A stretch of DNA of 64,000 bases from Pseudomonas frederiksbergensis (GTDB lineage: Bacteria > Pseudomonadota > Gammaproteobacteria > Pseudomonadales > Pseudomonadaceae), in assembly GCF_003732275.1 (NCBI RefSeq), contig NZ_MOBM01000015.1, forward strand, positions 111,862-175,861. Reading direction: 5' to 3'. Shown here one piece after another: positions 33,419 to 41,906 of this stretch. Every line of letters starts with the position of its first letter. Position 1 is the first letter of the stretch. The position numbers and the translations under genes are program-made. The notes under the pieces were generated by a model. The model ran no database searches. It saw only the letters and a program-made list of their open reading frames with translations, and was not told the DNA's origin.

Positions 33419-34495
33419 ATGGTCAAAAAAATAATACGCCATGCAGCGAACGGGATCAGAACGATGGAGGAGGGTGATGAGGTCGGCGCCAAGGCGTCGA
33501 TGACAACGCTGCAAGCGTTCAATCTTTGCGTATTGCACTTGGGGCGTCTTGCCCGAGATCGCGGTGCGTCCCGGTTCATCACTGACGGCTTGAAGGCATT
33601 CAGCCAACTGGTGCCCTTCGCTTCAGCCTGGTGGGGCGAGATGTCTGCGTCGGGTGTCGATGTTTCGCCCAGAAACTGGATGCATGGGCGAATCAATCTG
33701 CCCGAGTCGTTTGCCGCCGAGTGGCACACGTGTGCGCGCAATGACAAATTCTCCCATGACACCATGAGTCGACCCGGTGAGGTCGTGCGCGACAGCGGCT
33801 TCACCGATCCCAATGAAGAAGTGAACGCTTTCGCTCGGCGCCACGACCTCTATTACCTGATGTGCATCACCTTCGAGTTACCCGAAAGCGGTTTGATGTT
33901 CTTCGTCTGTCTCTATCGAGACATTAATGCCTCAGCTTTCAACGACAACGAGGCCGATTTGTTTTCGGCCTTCTGCGACCACCTGTTGCAGCTGTGGCGA
34001 TTCCAGGTGCAGGACATGATCCGCTTCGACACGGGCAATGGGGCGTCTGACTTTGGCGTCGCGCGCATGGACGGCAGCTTGCTGTACGTGGGGGCAACGC
34101 TGTGTGCAGCCATCGAACGTGAGTTACCCGGCTGGAACGGTTCAATGCTTCCCGCGCAGGTGACCGCGCAACTGCAAAAGGCACCCTGCGTCATGCGCCT
34201 GGGTCGCTGCGCCCTGACACTGAGCCCAAACGCCGAGCACGTTATCCTGTCGCTCGAAGCCCAGTCACGCGGGGCGATGCTTGCGCCACGCGAGCGGACG
34301 GCTGCCATGCTGTTCGCCGCCGGCCATTCCTACAAGGAAATTGCCAAAATCCTGGAGTTGAGTCCTGCGACAGTGCGCACCTACCTGCGCAACTGCTACC
34401 TGCAACTGGGCGTGAAGAGCAAAGTGGAACTGGGGTCTGTGCTGCGTTCAGCGAACTCGCACGCGAAGAACGATAACGCGGTGTGCCAGACCTGA
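33419..34495 (+). CDS. LuxR-family (helix-turn-helix) transcriptional regulator
   Basis: Up to 358 residues with a C-terminal LuxR/GerE HTH: MLFAAGHSYKEIAKILELSP then ATVRTYLRNCYLQLGVKSKVE (about residues 296-340). The upstream 270 residues show no receiver aspartate or autoinducer-domain signature that I recognise. The start is uncertain: in-frame ATG codons at 33419, 33464 and 33500 all lack a clear ribosome-binding site. No adjacent synthase was seen, so it is an orphan regulator. Confidence 0.75.
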   Translation: MVKKIIRHAANGIRTMEEGDEVGAKASMTTLQAFNLCVLHLGRLARDRGASRFITDGLKAFSQLVPFASAWWGEMSASGVDVSPRNWMHGRINLPESFAAEWHTCARNDKFSHDTMSRPGEVVRDSGFTDPNEEVNAFARRHDLYYLMCITFELPESGLMFFVCLYRDINASAFNDNEADLFSAFCDHLLQLWRFQVQDMIRFDTGNGASDFGVARMDGSLLYVGATLCAAIERELPGWNGSMLPAQVTAQLQKAPCVMRLGRCALTLSPNAEHVILSLEAQSRGAMLAPRERTAAMLFAAGHSYKEIAKILELSPATVRTYLRNCYLQLGVKSKVELGSVLRSANSHAKNDNAVCQT

Positions 34496-34513
34496 CGCCT
34501 TCGCGGGCAAGCC

Positions 34514-34671
34514 TTAATGCCAGTCAGTTAAGTATTTGAACACTGCAGTCCTTGTGGGAGCGAGCCTGCTCGCGATAGCGTCGGGTCAGCCGATATTGAT
34601 GCTGAATGTACCGCCGTCATCGCGAGCAGGCTCGCTCCCACACGTTGCGCACCTTAACTGACTGGCATTAG
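34514..34671. repeat. Family A REPIN inside a 19-bp terminal inverted repeat
   Basis: An inward-facing family A doublet (34552-34641) is flanked by TTAATGCCAGTCAGTTAAG (34514-34532) and CTTAACTGACTGGCATTAG (34653-34671), complementary in 18 of 19 bases. The same flank surrounds a family B doublet at 42570-42738. Confidence 0.8.
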
Positions 34672-34710
34672 GGCAAGCCTCACTCCTACAGGGGAATGGA
34701 GTTCACATTT

Positions 34711-35070
34711 CTAAGGGGTATCGATTTTATCCAGCACCCGGTTCGCCGTGATCTCCGCCACCATGATGCTGTTGGAAATGCCCAGCAGGGCGTAGCGCGA
34801 CTCACCCTCCAGATGATCCACCAACTGATGGACCATCACATCGACCGACGCCAGCGTCTCGACCAAAAAAACCGCCAGGGTTTCGGCTGTGGCTTCTGGG
34901 TCCACGGAAAACATAGTGCTGGGTGTACGCGCAGTGGCTTTGATGTCGGCATTCGACGGGAAGTGGAAGTCGAGGGCGCGTTTGGCGGCATCGTTGAGTT
35001 TTTTTGAATCGAGAGATTCGTAGGGGGACGCCGGGTCTGTGACCGGCGGGTTGGGCGTTGCCTTGAACAT
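34711..35070 (-). CDS. DUF6124-type Pseudomonas protein
   Basis: A 119-residue protein, MFKATPNPPVTDPASPYESL, of a Pseudomonas-restricted family (DUF6124/DUF3077-like; name from memory). The C-terminal half (ETLAVFLVETLASVDVMVHQ then LEGESRYALLGISNSIMVAEI) is predicted all-helical. The N-terminal part is Pro/Ser-rich. No function is known. AGAGG lies 9 bases before the ATG. An unusually structured leader region lies directly upstream. Confidence 0.75.
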   Translation of the reverse strand: MFKATPNPPVTDPASPYESLDSKKLNDAAKRALDFHFPSNADIKATARTPSTMFSVDPEATAETLAVFLVETLASVDVMVHQLVDHLEGESRYALLGISNSIMVAEITANRVLDKIDTP

Positions 35071-35119
35071 GGGGACTAACCTCTAGTGAGGCCGCAACCA
35101 TCTCGCTGCTATACGAAAG

Positions 35120-35290
35120 GGTGGCAGCTGTGCGCAAGTTAGCAGACCGGTAGTCACCCAAAACCCGGCGCACCCGAAGGTGCCATGCGCACAGCCACCA
35201 TCAAGTGCAGGCGAAAGCCTGACTGGATAAGACATGTGCAACCGTGAGTGACTAGCCGGGCTGCTAAACCCGATCACTGGGAATCAGTGA
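35120..35290 (-). ncRNA. Candidate structured leader RNA of the DUF6124-type gene
   Basis: Read 5' to 3' on the minus strand: a hairpin (TCACTG/CAGTGA, 35290-35274), segment A (35269-35248), a hairpin CAGGC/GCCTG (35221-35208), segment B (35199-35186), a hairpin with a cTTCGg tetraloop (35184-35168), segment A' (35157-35138) and segment B' (35136-35120). A pairs with A' and B with B', so the pairings interleave. That implies a pseudoknot or two alternative folds, ending about 50 bases before the start codon. Transcription is not demonstrated; it could also be a mobile palindromic element. Confidence 0.5.
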
Positions 35291-35633
35291 CGCGAATCAA
35301 GTTACCGGCGGGGCTCAAAGCGCACAAGCCGGCGGATTCTGGTGCAGCCGTAGGCAGCGGCGCAAGGTTTTGTAGCTTTCAGGACGTAACCTTGAGGTCT
35401 TTTAAACAAGCCTCTTCGATCAATGTTGACTGTGCCGCCGTCTTCGCGAGCAAGCCCGCTCCCACAGGTTCCGCCTCTACTCCAGATCGGATCCCTGTCA
35501 TTTAATTACCTCACCCCCCTCATTTGTAGAGGTCCATCCGACGCCTGCGCCCTATAGGGTATGCCTGCATATCAGAGGCTTGCGGCCGTCTGTTCGGGCC
35601 ACTTCCAAAACTATAAAAATAGAGGTGAGGCAG
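35291..35633. other. Non-coding stretch with a truncated REPIN
   Basis: No gene recognised. A single right-hand family A half (GCGAGCAAGCCCGCTCCCAC, with the usual ATCAATGTTGAC lead-in) lies at 35419-35467; its left partner is missing. The remainder must include the promoter of the amidohydrolase operon. Confidence 0.6.
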
Positions 35634-37502
35634 TTGAAATTTTCCAGGCTGTTTATCGCTGTTGCGTCGACAACGGCATTTTCCTGCATGGCGCTGGTGG
35701 GGTGTCAGACACAGGGTTCGACACCGGCTGACATAGTGATGCGCAACGGCTATATCTACACCGTTGATGGCAAGAACTCCGTGCAGCAGGCGATCGCCGT
35801 CACAGGCGGGAAGATCGTCTATGTCGGCAGCGATGAAGGCGTTGCTTCGTATATCGGCACGCAGACACAGCTGATCGATCTGGCGGGACGCATGTTGATG
35901 CCCGGCTTCGTCGATGCGCACATGCATCCGGGGGACGGCGGTCGCGCCATGACGTTGTGCGACCTGAAATACCAGACGATGACCCGCAAGGATTTCCAGG
36001 AAACCATTCAGGCGTGTCTGGATGCCGACAAGGGCAAGGGCCCGGATGTCTGGCTTGAAGTGGGCAGTTGGGACCGCATGGGCATGACCGGGCTCGACGG
36101 CGATCCCGACAAATCGACGCTGGACGCACTCAAGACCCATCGCCCGATTCAGGTCCGTTCCACCGACTTCCATACCGTGCTGACAAATTCTCGCGGCCTG
36201 GCGGTGGCAGGCATCAACAAGCACACGGCCAATCCGGGGGATGGCAAGTACGTGCGCGACAGCGCCGGCAACCCGACCGGTATCTGCGAAGACGGTGCCG
36301 CCGATGCCATGGCCGCCGTGGTGCCGCCGGCCAGCGACGCAGAAAAACTCAACCAGACCCGCGCGGCGCTCGATGCCATGCGCCAGCAAGGCATCACCAG
36401 CTTCTTCGATGCCTTGTCGGGGCCTGAAAATGGCAAAGCGTTTACCACTCTGCAACAGTCGGGCGAACTGACTGCACGGGCCTTGCTGGCGATCAAACTC
36501 GACCCTGCCGCCGCCGCTGCAGACCCGGCGAAAACCATTGCCGAGGCCAAGGCACTGGCCAACATCTACGACCAGGGCGAAGCCAAAGTTGCCCCTGGTG
36601 TGAGCATGCGTCACGTCAAATTGTTCATGGACGGCATCATCAACGCTCCAGCGGATACCGGGGCAATGTTGGCGCCGTACCTGCGCAATGCCGGCACCGA
36701 TGCCGCGCCGAAGTGGGCACCTGGCAAGAATATCGGTGAGCTGTATTTCCCGCCGCAAGTGCTCAATCCGCTGCTGTTGCAAGCGGTACAGGCCGGCCTC
36801 GATCCGCACCTTCACGCCACCGGGGACCGAGCGGTGCGTGACTCGTTGAACGGTATCGAATACGTGCGCCAGCAACTGCCTGACAACGGTTTTCGTCCGG
36901 CCATTACTCACGCCGAATCGGTGGACCCCGCCGACTATTCACGTTTCAAGGCGCTCGACGTGACCGCCAACATGTCGTTCCAGTGGGCCCAGCAGGCGCC
37001 GTCCACGGTCGACGGCACCAGCGATCATCTCGGCCCGGCGCGTTTTGCCCGCATGGAACCATCGGGCAGCATCAGCCGCGCTGGCGGCCGCGTCGCCTAT
37101 GGCAGCGACTGGCCCGTCGACCCGCTCGACGAATTCCTGGCGCTGAAGATTGGGGTCACCCGTTCAGGCGATCCGCTGAACCCGCACAGCTATGGCCCCA
37201 AGTATGCCGGCAGGTTGAATGCCGACCCGGCGTTGTCGCGCACTGACGTGTTGCGCACCATCACTATCAACGCCGCCGAGCAGCTGAAACTGGACGCTGT
37301 CGTCGGTTCGGTCGAGGTTGGAAAATTCGCCGACTTGATCGTGTTGGACAAGAACTTCATGCAGGTGCCGGAGGATGAGCTGGGCCGAAACGCTGTGCTG
37401 CTGACGGTGGTCGGCGGCAAGGTCGTGTGGGCCAAGGCGCCGTTCGTTGGACTTGACCCGAAGGCGTTGTCACAAGCGTCCACATCCCGAATCGCCCAAT
37501 AA
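35634..37502 (+). CDS. Exported amidohydrolase, YtcJ type (lipoprotein)
   Basis: A 622-residue protein starting at a TTG preceded by AGAGGTGAGG. The N-terminus MKFSRLFIAVASTTAFSCMA then LVGC is a lipoprotein signal, so the enzyme is membrane-anchored. The amidohydrolase-3 domain shows metal ligands in GFVDAHMHPGDGG, DPHLHATGDRAVRDSL, ITHAESVDP and GSDWPVDPLDEF. It hydrolyses an unknown amide or cyclic amide. A second amidohydrolase starts 18 bases after its stop. Substrate cannot be deduced. Confidence 0.87.
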   Translation: MKFSRLFIAVASTTAFSCMALVGCQTQGSTPADIVMRNGYIYTVDGKNSVQQAIAVTGGKIVYVGSDEGVASYIGTQTQLIDLAGRMLMPGFVDAHMHPGDGGRAMTLCDLKYQTMTRKDFQETIQACLDADKGKGPDVWLEVGSWDRMGMTGLDGDPDKSTLDALKTHRPIQVRSTDFHTVLTNSRGLAVAGINKHTANPGDGKYVRDSAGNPTGICEDGAADAMAAVVPPASDAEKLNQTRAALDAMRQQGITSFFDALSGPENGKAFTTLQQSGELTARALLAIKLDPAAAAADPAKTIAEAKALANIYDQGEAKVAPGVSMRHVKLFMDGIINAPADTGAMLAPYLRNAGTDAAPKWAPGKNIGELYFPPQVLNPLLLQAVQAGLDPHLHATGDRAVRDSLNGIEYVRQQLPDNGFRPAITHAESVDPADYSRFKALDVTANMSFQWAQQAPSTVDGTSDHLGPARFARMEPSGSISRAGGRVAYGSDWPVDPLDEFLALKIGVTRSGDPLNPHSYGPKYAGRLNADPALSRTDVLRTITINAAEQLKLDAVVGSVEVGKFADLIVLDKNFMQVPEDELGRNAVLLTVVGGKVVWAKAPFVGLDPKALSQASTSRIAQ

Positions 37503-37520
37503 AAACAAGAGAGTGTTCCG

Positions 37521-39263
37521 ATGCAACTATTCATTCCCAACCTGTTGGTCGCAGCCCTGGCCCTTTCCTCGGTGCAGGCCATGGCCGCCGCTGATCTTGT
37601 GCTGTTCAACGGCAAGGTCTTTACCGCCGAACCCGGTCAAGCACTGGTTCAGGCCGTGGCGGTGCAAGACGGCAAGATTCTGAAAGTGGGCAGCGATGCC
37701 GAGATCAACGCCCTGGCCGATGCCCAGACGCAACGAATCGATCTGGCGGGCAAAGTACTGATGCCTGGAATGATTGATACCCATAGTCACCCGGTCGTTG
37801 CGGCCTTCAACAGCCAGGGGGCCAACTTGCTGGATGAAGTAAAGCCGTTGCCGGAACTCGAGCAATGGATGATCGAACAGGATGAAGCGGGGCGAGCACG
37901 AGCCGGTGACGTGATCAGTATTGCCGGGGTGAGTTCGGCCTATTGGGAGAAAAACCGCGAGCTCGGTCAGCGCTTCAATCAGGGACGCTGGGCGGACCAA
38001 CCGGTAGTCCTCAGCGGGATTGACGGGCATACCGGCTGGGCCAACAACGCGATGCTAAAGCGTCTGAAGATCGACGCGGCATTGGTAAAAGGTCTGTCGG
38101 AACAGGACCGCAGCTTCGTGGGGCACGCAGCGGACTTCACCCCCAACGGTTTGTTCGCCGAGTCACGCTGGGACAAGGTGCGCGGTCAGATCCCCGCGCC
38201 CGGCAACGAGGTCATGCTGAAGGCTGCCCGCGAGGCGGTGAAGGTCAATAATCAATATGGCGTTACCGCCTGGATGGACGCGGCAGCGAATGCCGGAGGT
38301 GGTGATTCGCTGTTCGATTTCCAGGCCACCGAGCAGAGTTACGGTGTTCTACCGCTTTACCGCGAACTGGCAGAGAAGGGCGAGCTCAACGCCCACGTCG
38401 CGGCACTGCTGCTGACCAACCCAAAAAGCCGGCCGGCCGATCTGGAAGTGCTGGCCAAGGTGATGAAGAAATTCGAGGGCGTGCCCAACCTGAGCTTCCC
38501 TGGCATCAAGGTCTTCGCGGACGGCGTTCTGGAGTTTCCGGGGCAGACGGCAGCGGTGATTGTTCCGTTCACCAACAGTCACAAAAACGGTCAGTTGCTG
38601 ATCGACCCGGCACACTTTGGTGAATTGGTAGTCGCGGCGGAGAAGCGTGACTGGATTGTGCATATGCATGCGGTCGGCGACCGTGCCGTACGTGAGTCAC
38701 TCAATGGTTTTGAATACGCGCGCAAGCTCAACCCGACACCGATGGCCCACAGCATTACTCACTTGCAACTGGTCAATCCAAAGGAGTTTCCGCGCTTCAA
38801 GCAGCTTGGCGTGATCGCTTCCATGCAGCTGCTGTGGGCTACCGGCGAGTCTTACACGGTGGAGTTGGTCAAACCGTATATCAGCGCGTTCGCTTACGGT
38901 TATCAGTATCCCGCCAGGTCCCTGCATAACGCCGGTGCGGTCATCGCCGGTGGCAGTGACTGGCCGGTGTCCAGTCCCAATCCGTGGAACGCCATCGCTC
39001 AGGCCAGCACCCGCAAAGGGCCGCTGGGTGTGTTGAATGCCAATGAAAGCATTGATCGCCAGACCATGTTCTACGCCTACACCCTCAATGCCGCCAAAGT
39101 CCTGCGGCTGGAGCAACAGATTGGCTCGCTGGCGCCCGGCAAACAGGCCGATTTGATCATCCTCGACCGCGATGTGTTCAAGGTCAGCGATGACGAGCTG
39201 TTCGATACCAAGGTCCTGAAGACTTTCTTCGCTGGCAAGCAGGTTTACGCGCCCGCGTCCTGA
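37521..39263 (+). CDS. Exported amidohydrolase, YtcJ type (second copy)
   Basis: A 580-residue protein with a cleavable signal peptide (MQLFIPNLLVAALALSSVQA then MAAADL). Metal-binding motifs: GMIDTHSHPVV, WIVHMHAVGDRAVRES, ITHLQLVNP and AGGSDWPVSSPNPW. It is a paralogue of the protein encoded 18 bases upstream, though clearly diverged and lacking the lipobox cysteine. The pair is probably co-transcribed and works on the same periplasmic substrate class; reaction unknown. Confidence 0.87.
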   Translation: MQLFIPNLLVAALALSSVQAMAAADLVLFNGKVFTAEPGQALVQAVAVQDGKILKVGSDAEINALADAQTQRIDLAGKVLMPGMIDTHSHPVVAAFNSQGANLLDEVKPLPELEQWMIEQDEAGRARAGDVISIAGVSSAYWEKNRELGQRFNQGRWADQPVVLSGIDGHTGWANNAMLKRLKIDAALVKGLSEQDRSFVGHAADFTPNGLFAESRWDKVRGQIPAPGNEVMLKAAREAVKVNNQYGVTAWMDAAANAGGGDSLFDFQATEQSYGVLPLYRELAEKGELNAHVAALLLTNPKSRPADLEVLAKVMKKFEGVPNLSFPGIKVFADGVLEFPGQTAAVIVPFTNSHKNGQLLIDPAHFGELVVAAEKRDWIVHMHAVGDRAVRESLNGFEYARKLNPTPMAHSITHLQLVNPKEFPRFKQLGVIASMQLLWATGESYTVELVKPYISAFAYGYQYPARSLHNAGAVIAGGSDWPVSSPNPWNAIAQASTRKGPLGVLNANESIDRQTMFYAYTLNAAKVLRLEQQIGSLAPGKQADLIILDRDVFKVSDDELFDTKVLKTFFAGKQVYAPAS

Positions 39264-39378
39264 CGACCGACCACCCGCCGGCACCACCGAAAAAAATGCT
39301 CCTGCTCCTCGCATTGCGAGGGGCTGGGCAACGCCGTGCCCGAAATAACCCGCTGATCCATAAAAATAAGAGACTTGT

Positions 39379-40119
39379 ATGAACGTACGCTCAGCATTGA
39401 CCCTTGCCAGCCTTGTATTGGCTCCCCTGACCAGCCAGGCACTGACACTTAACGACAACTTCAGCCTGGACATGACCCTGGGCGTTGTCAGTGACTACCG
39501 CACGCGTGGCATTTCGCAAACCCAGGGAGATCCGGCGGTTCAGGCCGGCGCCACGCTGGTGCACAGCAGCGGCTTGTACATTGGCGCCTGGACCTCGAAT
39601 GTCGATTTTGGCGGCCCATACAAGACCCGGCAGGAACTCGAGTACTACGCGGGCTACTACTGGCAGGCGACCGAGGCAATCAGTCTCGATCTGGGGTACC
39701 TCAAGTACGACTATCCAAAGGAAGGCCAATTCAACATGAGTGAGGTCTACGCCATCCTTGACGTTTATGGCGTGAAGCTCGGCGCCAACTACTCAAACGA
39801 TACGCCGAACTTCTTTGGCGAGGACCAGGACACCCTCTACACCTACCTCAGCTACAAAATCGAATTGCCGGCCGAGGTCGGCCTGGACCTGCGTGTGGGG
39901 CGCAACGATGTCAAAGACCCGGCTTTCTGGTCCGCCAACGGTGAAAGCCGTGATGCCTACACCGAGTGGGAAGCCAAATTGACCCGTGATTTTGTGGGCC
40001 TGACCTGGGGACTCAGTTACATCGATACCGACCTGTCGAAAAGCGAATGCGCGAGCTGGTACGGCTATGGCGATCTCTGCACTGCCACCGTGGTAGCCAG
40101 TGCCAGCAAGGCCTTCTAA
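39379..40119 (+). CDS. TorF-family putative outer-membrane porin
   Basis: A 246-residue protein with a signal peptide (MNVRSALTLASLVLAPLTSQA). The beta-strand pattern and signature VVSDYRTRGISQTQGDPAVQ, then GLYIGAWTSNVDFG, match the TIGR02001/TorF family of gammaproteobacterial outer-membrane proteins. It ends in KAF, with the terminal aromatic expected for BAM. It lies 115 bases after the second amidohydrolase and before an NCS1 permease, suggesting substrate uptake across the outer membrane. Confidence 0.85.
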   Translation: MNVRSALTLASLVLAPLTSQALTLNDNFSLDMTLGVVSDYRTRGISQTQGDPAVQAGATLVHSSGLYIGAWTSNVDFGGPYKTRQELEYYAGYYWQATEAISLDLGYLKYDYPKEGQFNMSEVYAILDVYGVKLGANYSNDTPNFFGEDQDTLYTYLSYKIELPAEVGLDLRVGRNDVKDPAFWSANGESRDAYTEWEAKLTRDFVGLTWGLSYIDTDLSKSECASWYGYGDLCTATVVASASKAF

Positions 40120-40133
40120 GCGTTAAAAAACCC

Positions 40134-40275
40134 TGCCAGTCAGTTAACAGTCAAGCGATCAATTGTGGCGAGGGAGCTTGCTCCCGCTGGGCTGCGAAGC
40201 GGCCCCAAAATTCGGACAACAATGCGATTTTGCGACTGCTGCGCAGTCGAGCGCGAGCAAGCTCGCTCGCCACAA
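40134..40275. repeat. Family B REP doublet with one flanking arm
   Basis: TGTGGCGAGGGAGCTTGCTC at 40164 and GAGCAAGCTCGCTCGCCACA ending at 40275. The left flank carries TGCCAGTCAGTTAAC (40134-40148), the arm seen at 34514 and 42570; the right arm is missing. Confidence 0.75.
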
Positions 40276-40331
40276 AACAGTATTCGACTTGAAACCCGTT
40301 GCCCGTCTGCCCCTCAGAAGAGAACACCGTA

Positions 40332-41744
40332 ATGACCAAGGTCAGCGATAGTCAGCAGCGAAGTCCCCTGATCGAGACACGTTCGATCGATTACATTCCC
40401 GAGGCCGAGCGTCATGGCAGCCTCTACAGCCAGTTCACCCTGTGGCTTGGCGCCAACCTGCAGATCACCTCGATCGTCACCGGTGCTCTGGCCGTGGTGC
40501 TGGGTGGCGATGTGTTCTGGTCACTGATTGGTTTGCTGATCGGCCAGTTGCTCGGCGGTGCGGTGGTTGCCCTGCATGCGGCACAAGGGCCGAAGCTTGG
40601 GTTGCCGCAGATGATCTCCAGTCGCGTGCAGTTCGGCGTCTATGGGGCGGCGATCCCGATTGTGCTGGTGTGCCTGATGTACCTCGGCTTCAGCGCCACC
40701 GGCGCGGTACTGTCGGGGCAGGCGATTGCCCAGCTGATCGATGTCAGCGACAGCGCCGGTATCCTGATTTTCGCCTCCTGCATCGCGTTTCTGACGATCT
40801 TCGGTTATCGGGTCATCCACTTGGTCGGACGGGTGGCGAGCGTGCTGGGCATCATTGCTTTCGTCTATCTGTTTACTCGATTGATGACGCTCAACGACAT
40901 CGGTCTGCTGCTGGAAAATCGTCATTTTGGCTGGAGCACTTTCCTGCTGGCGGTGTCCCTTTCCGCTTCCTGGCAGATCGCGTTCGGCCCTTATGTGGCT
41001 GACTACTCACGCTACCTGCCGAGCAGGACTTCGTCCTGGAAGACGTTCACCGCCGTAGGCCTGGGAACGGTGCTGGGCGCCCAGGCGTCCATGGTGCTGG
41101 GAGTGTTCGCCGCTGCGTTGGCGGGCACGAGTTTTCGCGGGCATGAAGTTGCCACCATCGTCGGGCTGGGCAGTAGCGGCGTGATCGCCTCCCTGCTGTA
41201 CTTGAGCGTGGTGTTCGGCAAGGTCACGGTGTCGACCCTCAACGCTTATGGCAGCTTCATGTGCGTGGCCACCATCATCAGCGGCTTGCGTCGTGGCTTC
41301 GAGATATCCGCCGGCAAACGCATGCTGTTTGTGCTGGCGATTGTCGGGGCGTCGACCGCGCTTGCGTTGCTGGGGCAGCACTCGTTTCTCACGACGTTCA
41401 AATATTTCATCCTGTTTTTGTTGACCTTCTTCACGCCGTGGAGCGCGATCAACCTGGTGGATTATTACTTCATCAACAAAGAGCGTTATGACATTCCCGC
41501 GTTGTCCGATCCGGCGGGGCGTTATGGCCGCTGGAATGTGTTGGGGATCAGCGTGTATGTCTTCGGTGTGCTGGTTCAGCTGCCTTTTGTCGACACTCAC
41601 TTCTATTCCGGACCGATGGTCGCGCAGCTTGGCGGTGTCGATATTTCCTGGATCGTCGGGCTGGTGGTGCCGGGCATTTTCTACTACTGGGTGGCCAGGA
41701 CAACCGGGCTTGCCGTGTCGGTCGAAGGTAACTCGAAGGCTTGA
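40332..41744 (+). CDS. NCS1-family purine/cytosine-type permease
   Basis: A 470-residue membrane protein with about 12 hydrophobic segments. The NCS1 signature FTLWLGANLQITSIVTGALA (about residues 35-54), followed by SRVQFGVYGAAIP and WQIAFGPYVADYSRYLP, is typical of cytosine/purine permeases (CodB-like). It imports a nucleobase, hydantoin or similar ring compound with H+ or Na+. It follows the porin and two amidohydrolases; the family substrates fit cyclic-amide hydrolysis, but that is inference. Confidence 0.87.
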   Translation: MTKVSDSQQRSPLIETRSIDYIPEAERHGSLYSQFTLWLGANLQITSIVTGALAVVLGGDVFWSLIGLLIGQLLGGAVVALHAAQGPKLGLPQMISSRVQFGVYGAAIPIVLVCLMYLGFSATGAVLSGQAIAQLIDVSDSAGILIFASCIAFLTIFGYRVIHLVGRVASVLGIIAFVYLFTRLMTLNDIGLLLENRHFGWSTFLLAVSLSASWQIAFGPYVADYSRYLPSRTSSWKTFTAVGLGTVLGAQASMVLGVFAAALAGTSFRGHEVATIVGLGSSGVIASLLYLSVVFGKVTVSTLNAYGSFMCVATIISGLRRGFEISAGKRMLFVLAIVGASTALALLGQHSFLTTFKYFILFLLTFFTPWSAINLVDYYFINKERYDIPALSDPAGRYGRWNVLGISVYVFGVLVQLPFVDTHFYSGPMVAQLGGVDISWIVGLVVPGIFYYWVARTTGLAVSVEGNSKA

Positions 41745-41906
41745 ATGCCCCGTCGATCAGGGGCTGCAGAGCGGGCGCGGCGACAACTACCTTGTGTTCA
41801 AGCGTCTCCTATACTGATCCGCGTTGACAGGTTCAACGCAGATCCTGAAGGCCGTTGGAACAGCAGCCAGCGGCTTCCCTACGACTCAACAGTAAGGAGC
41901 ACGAAC

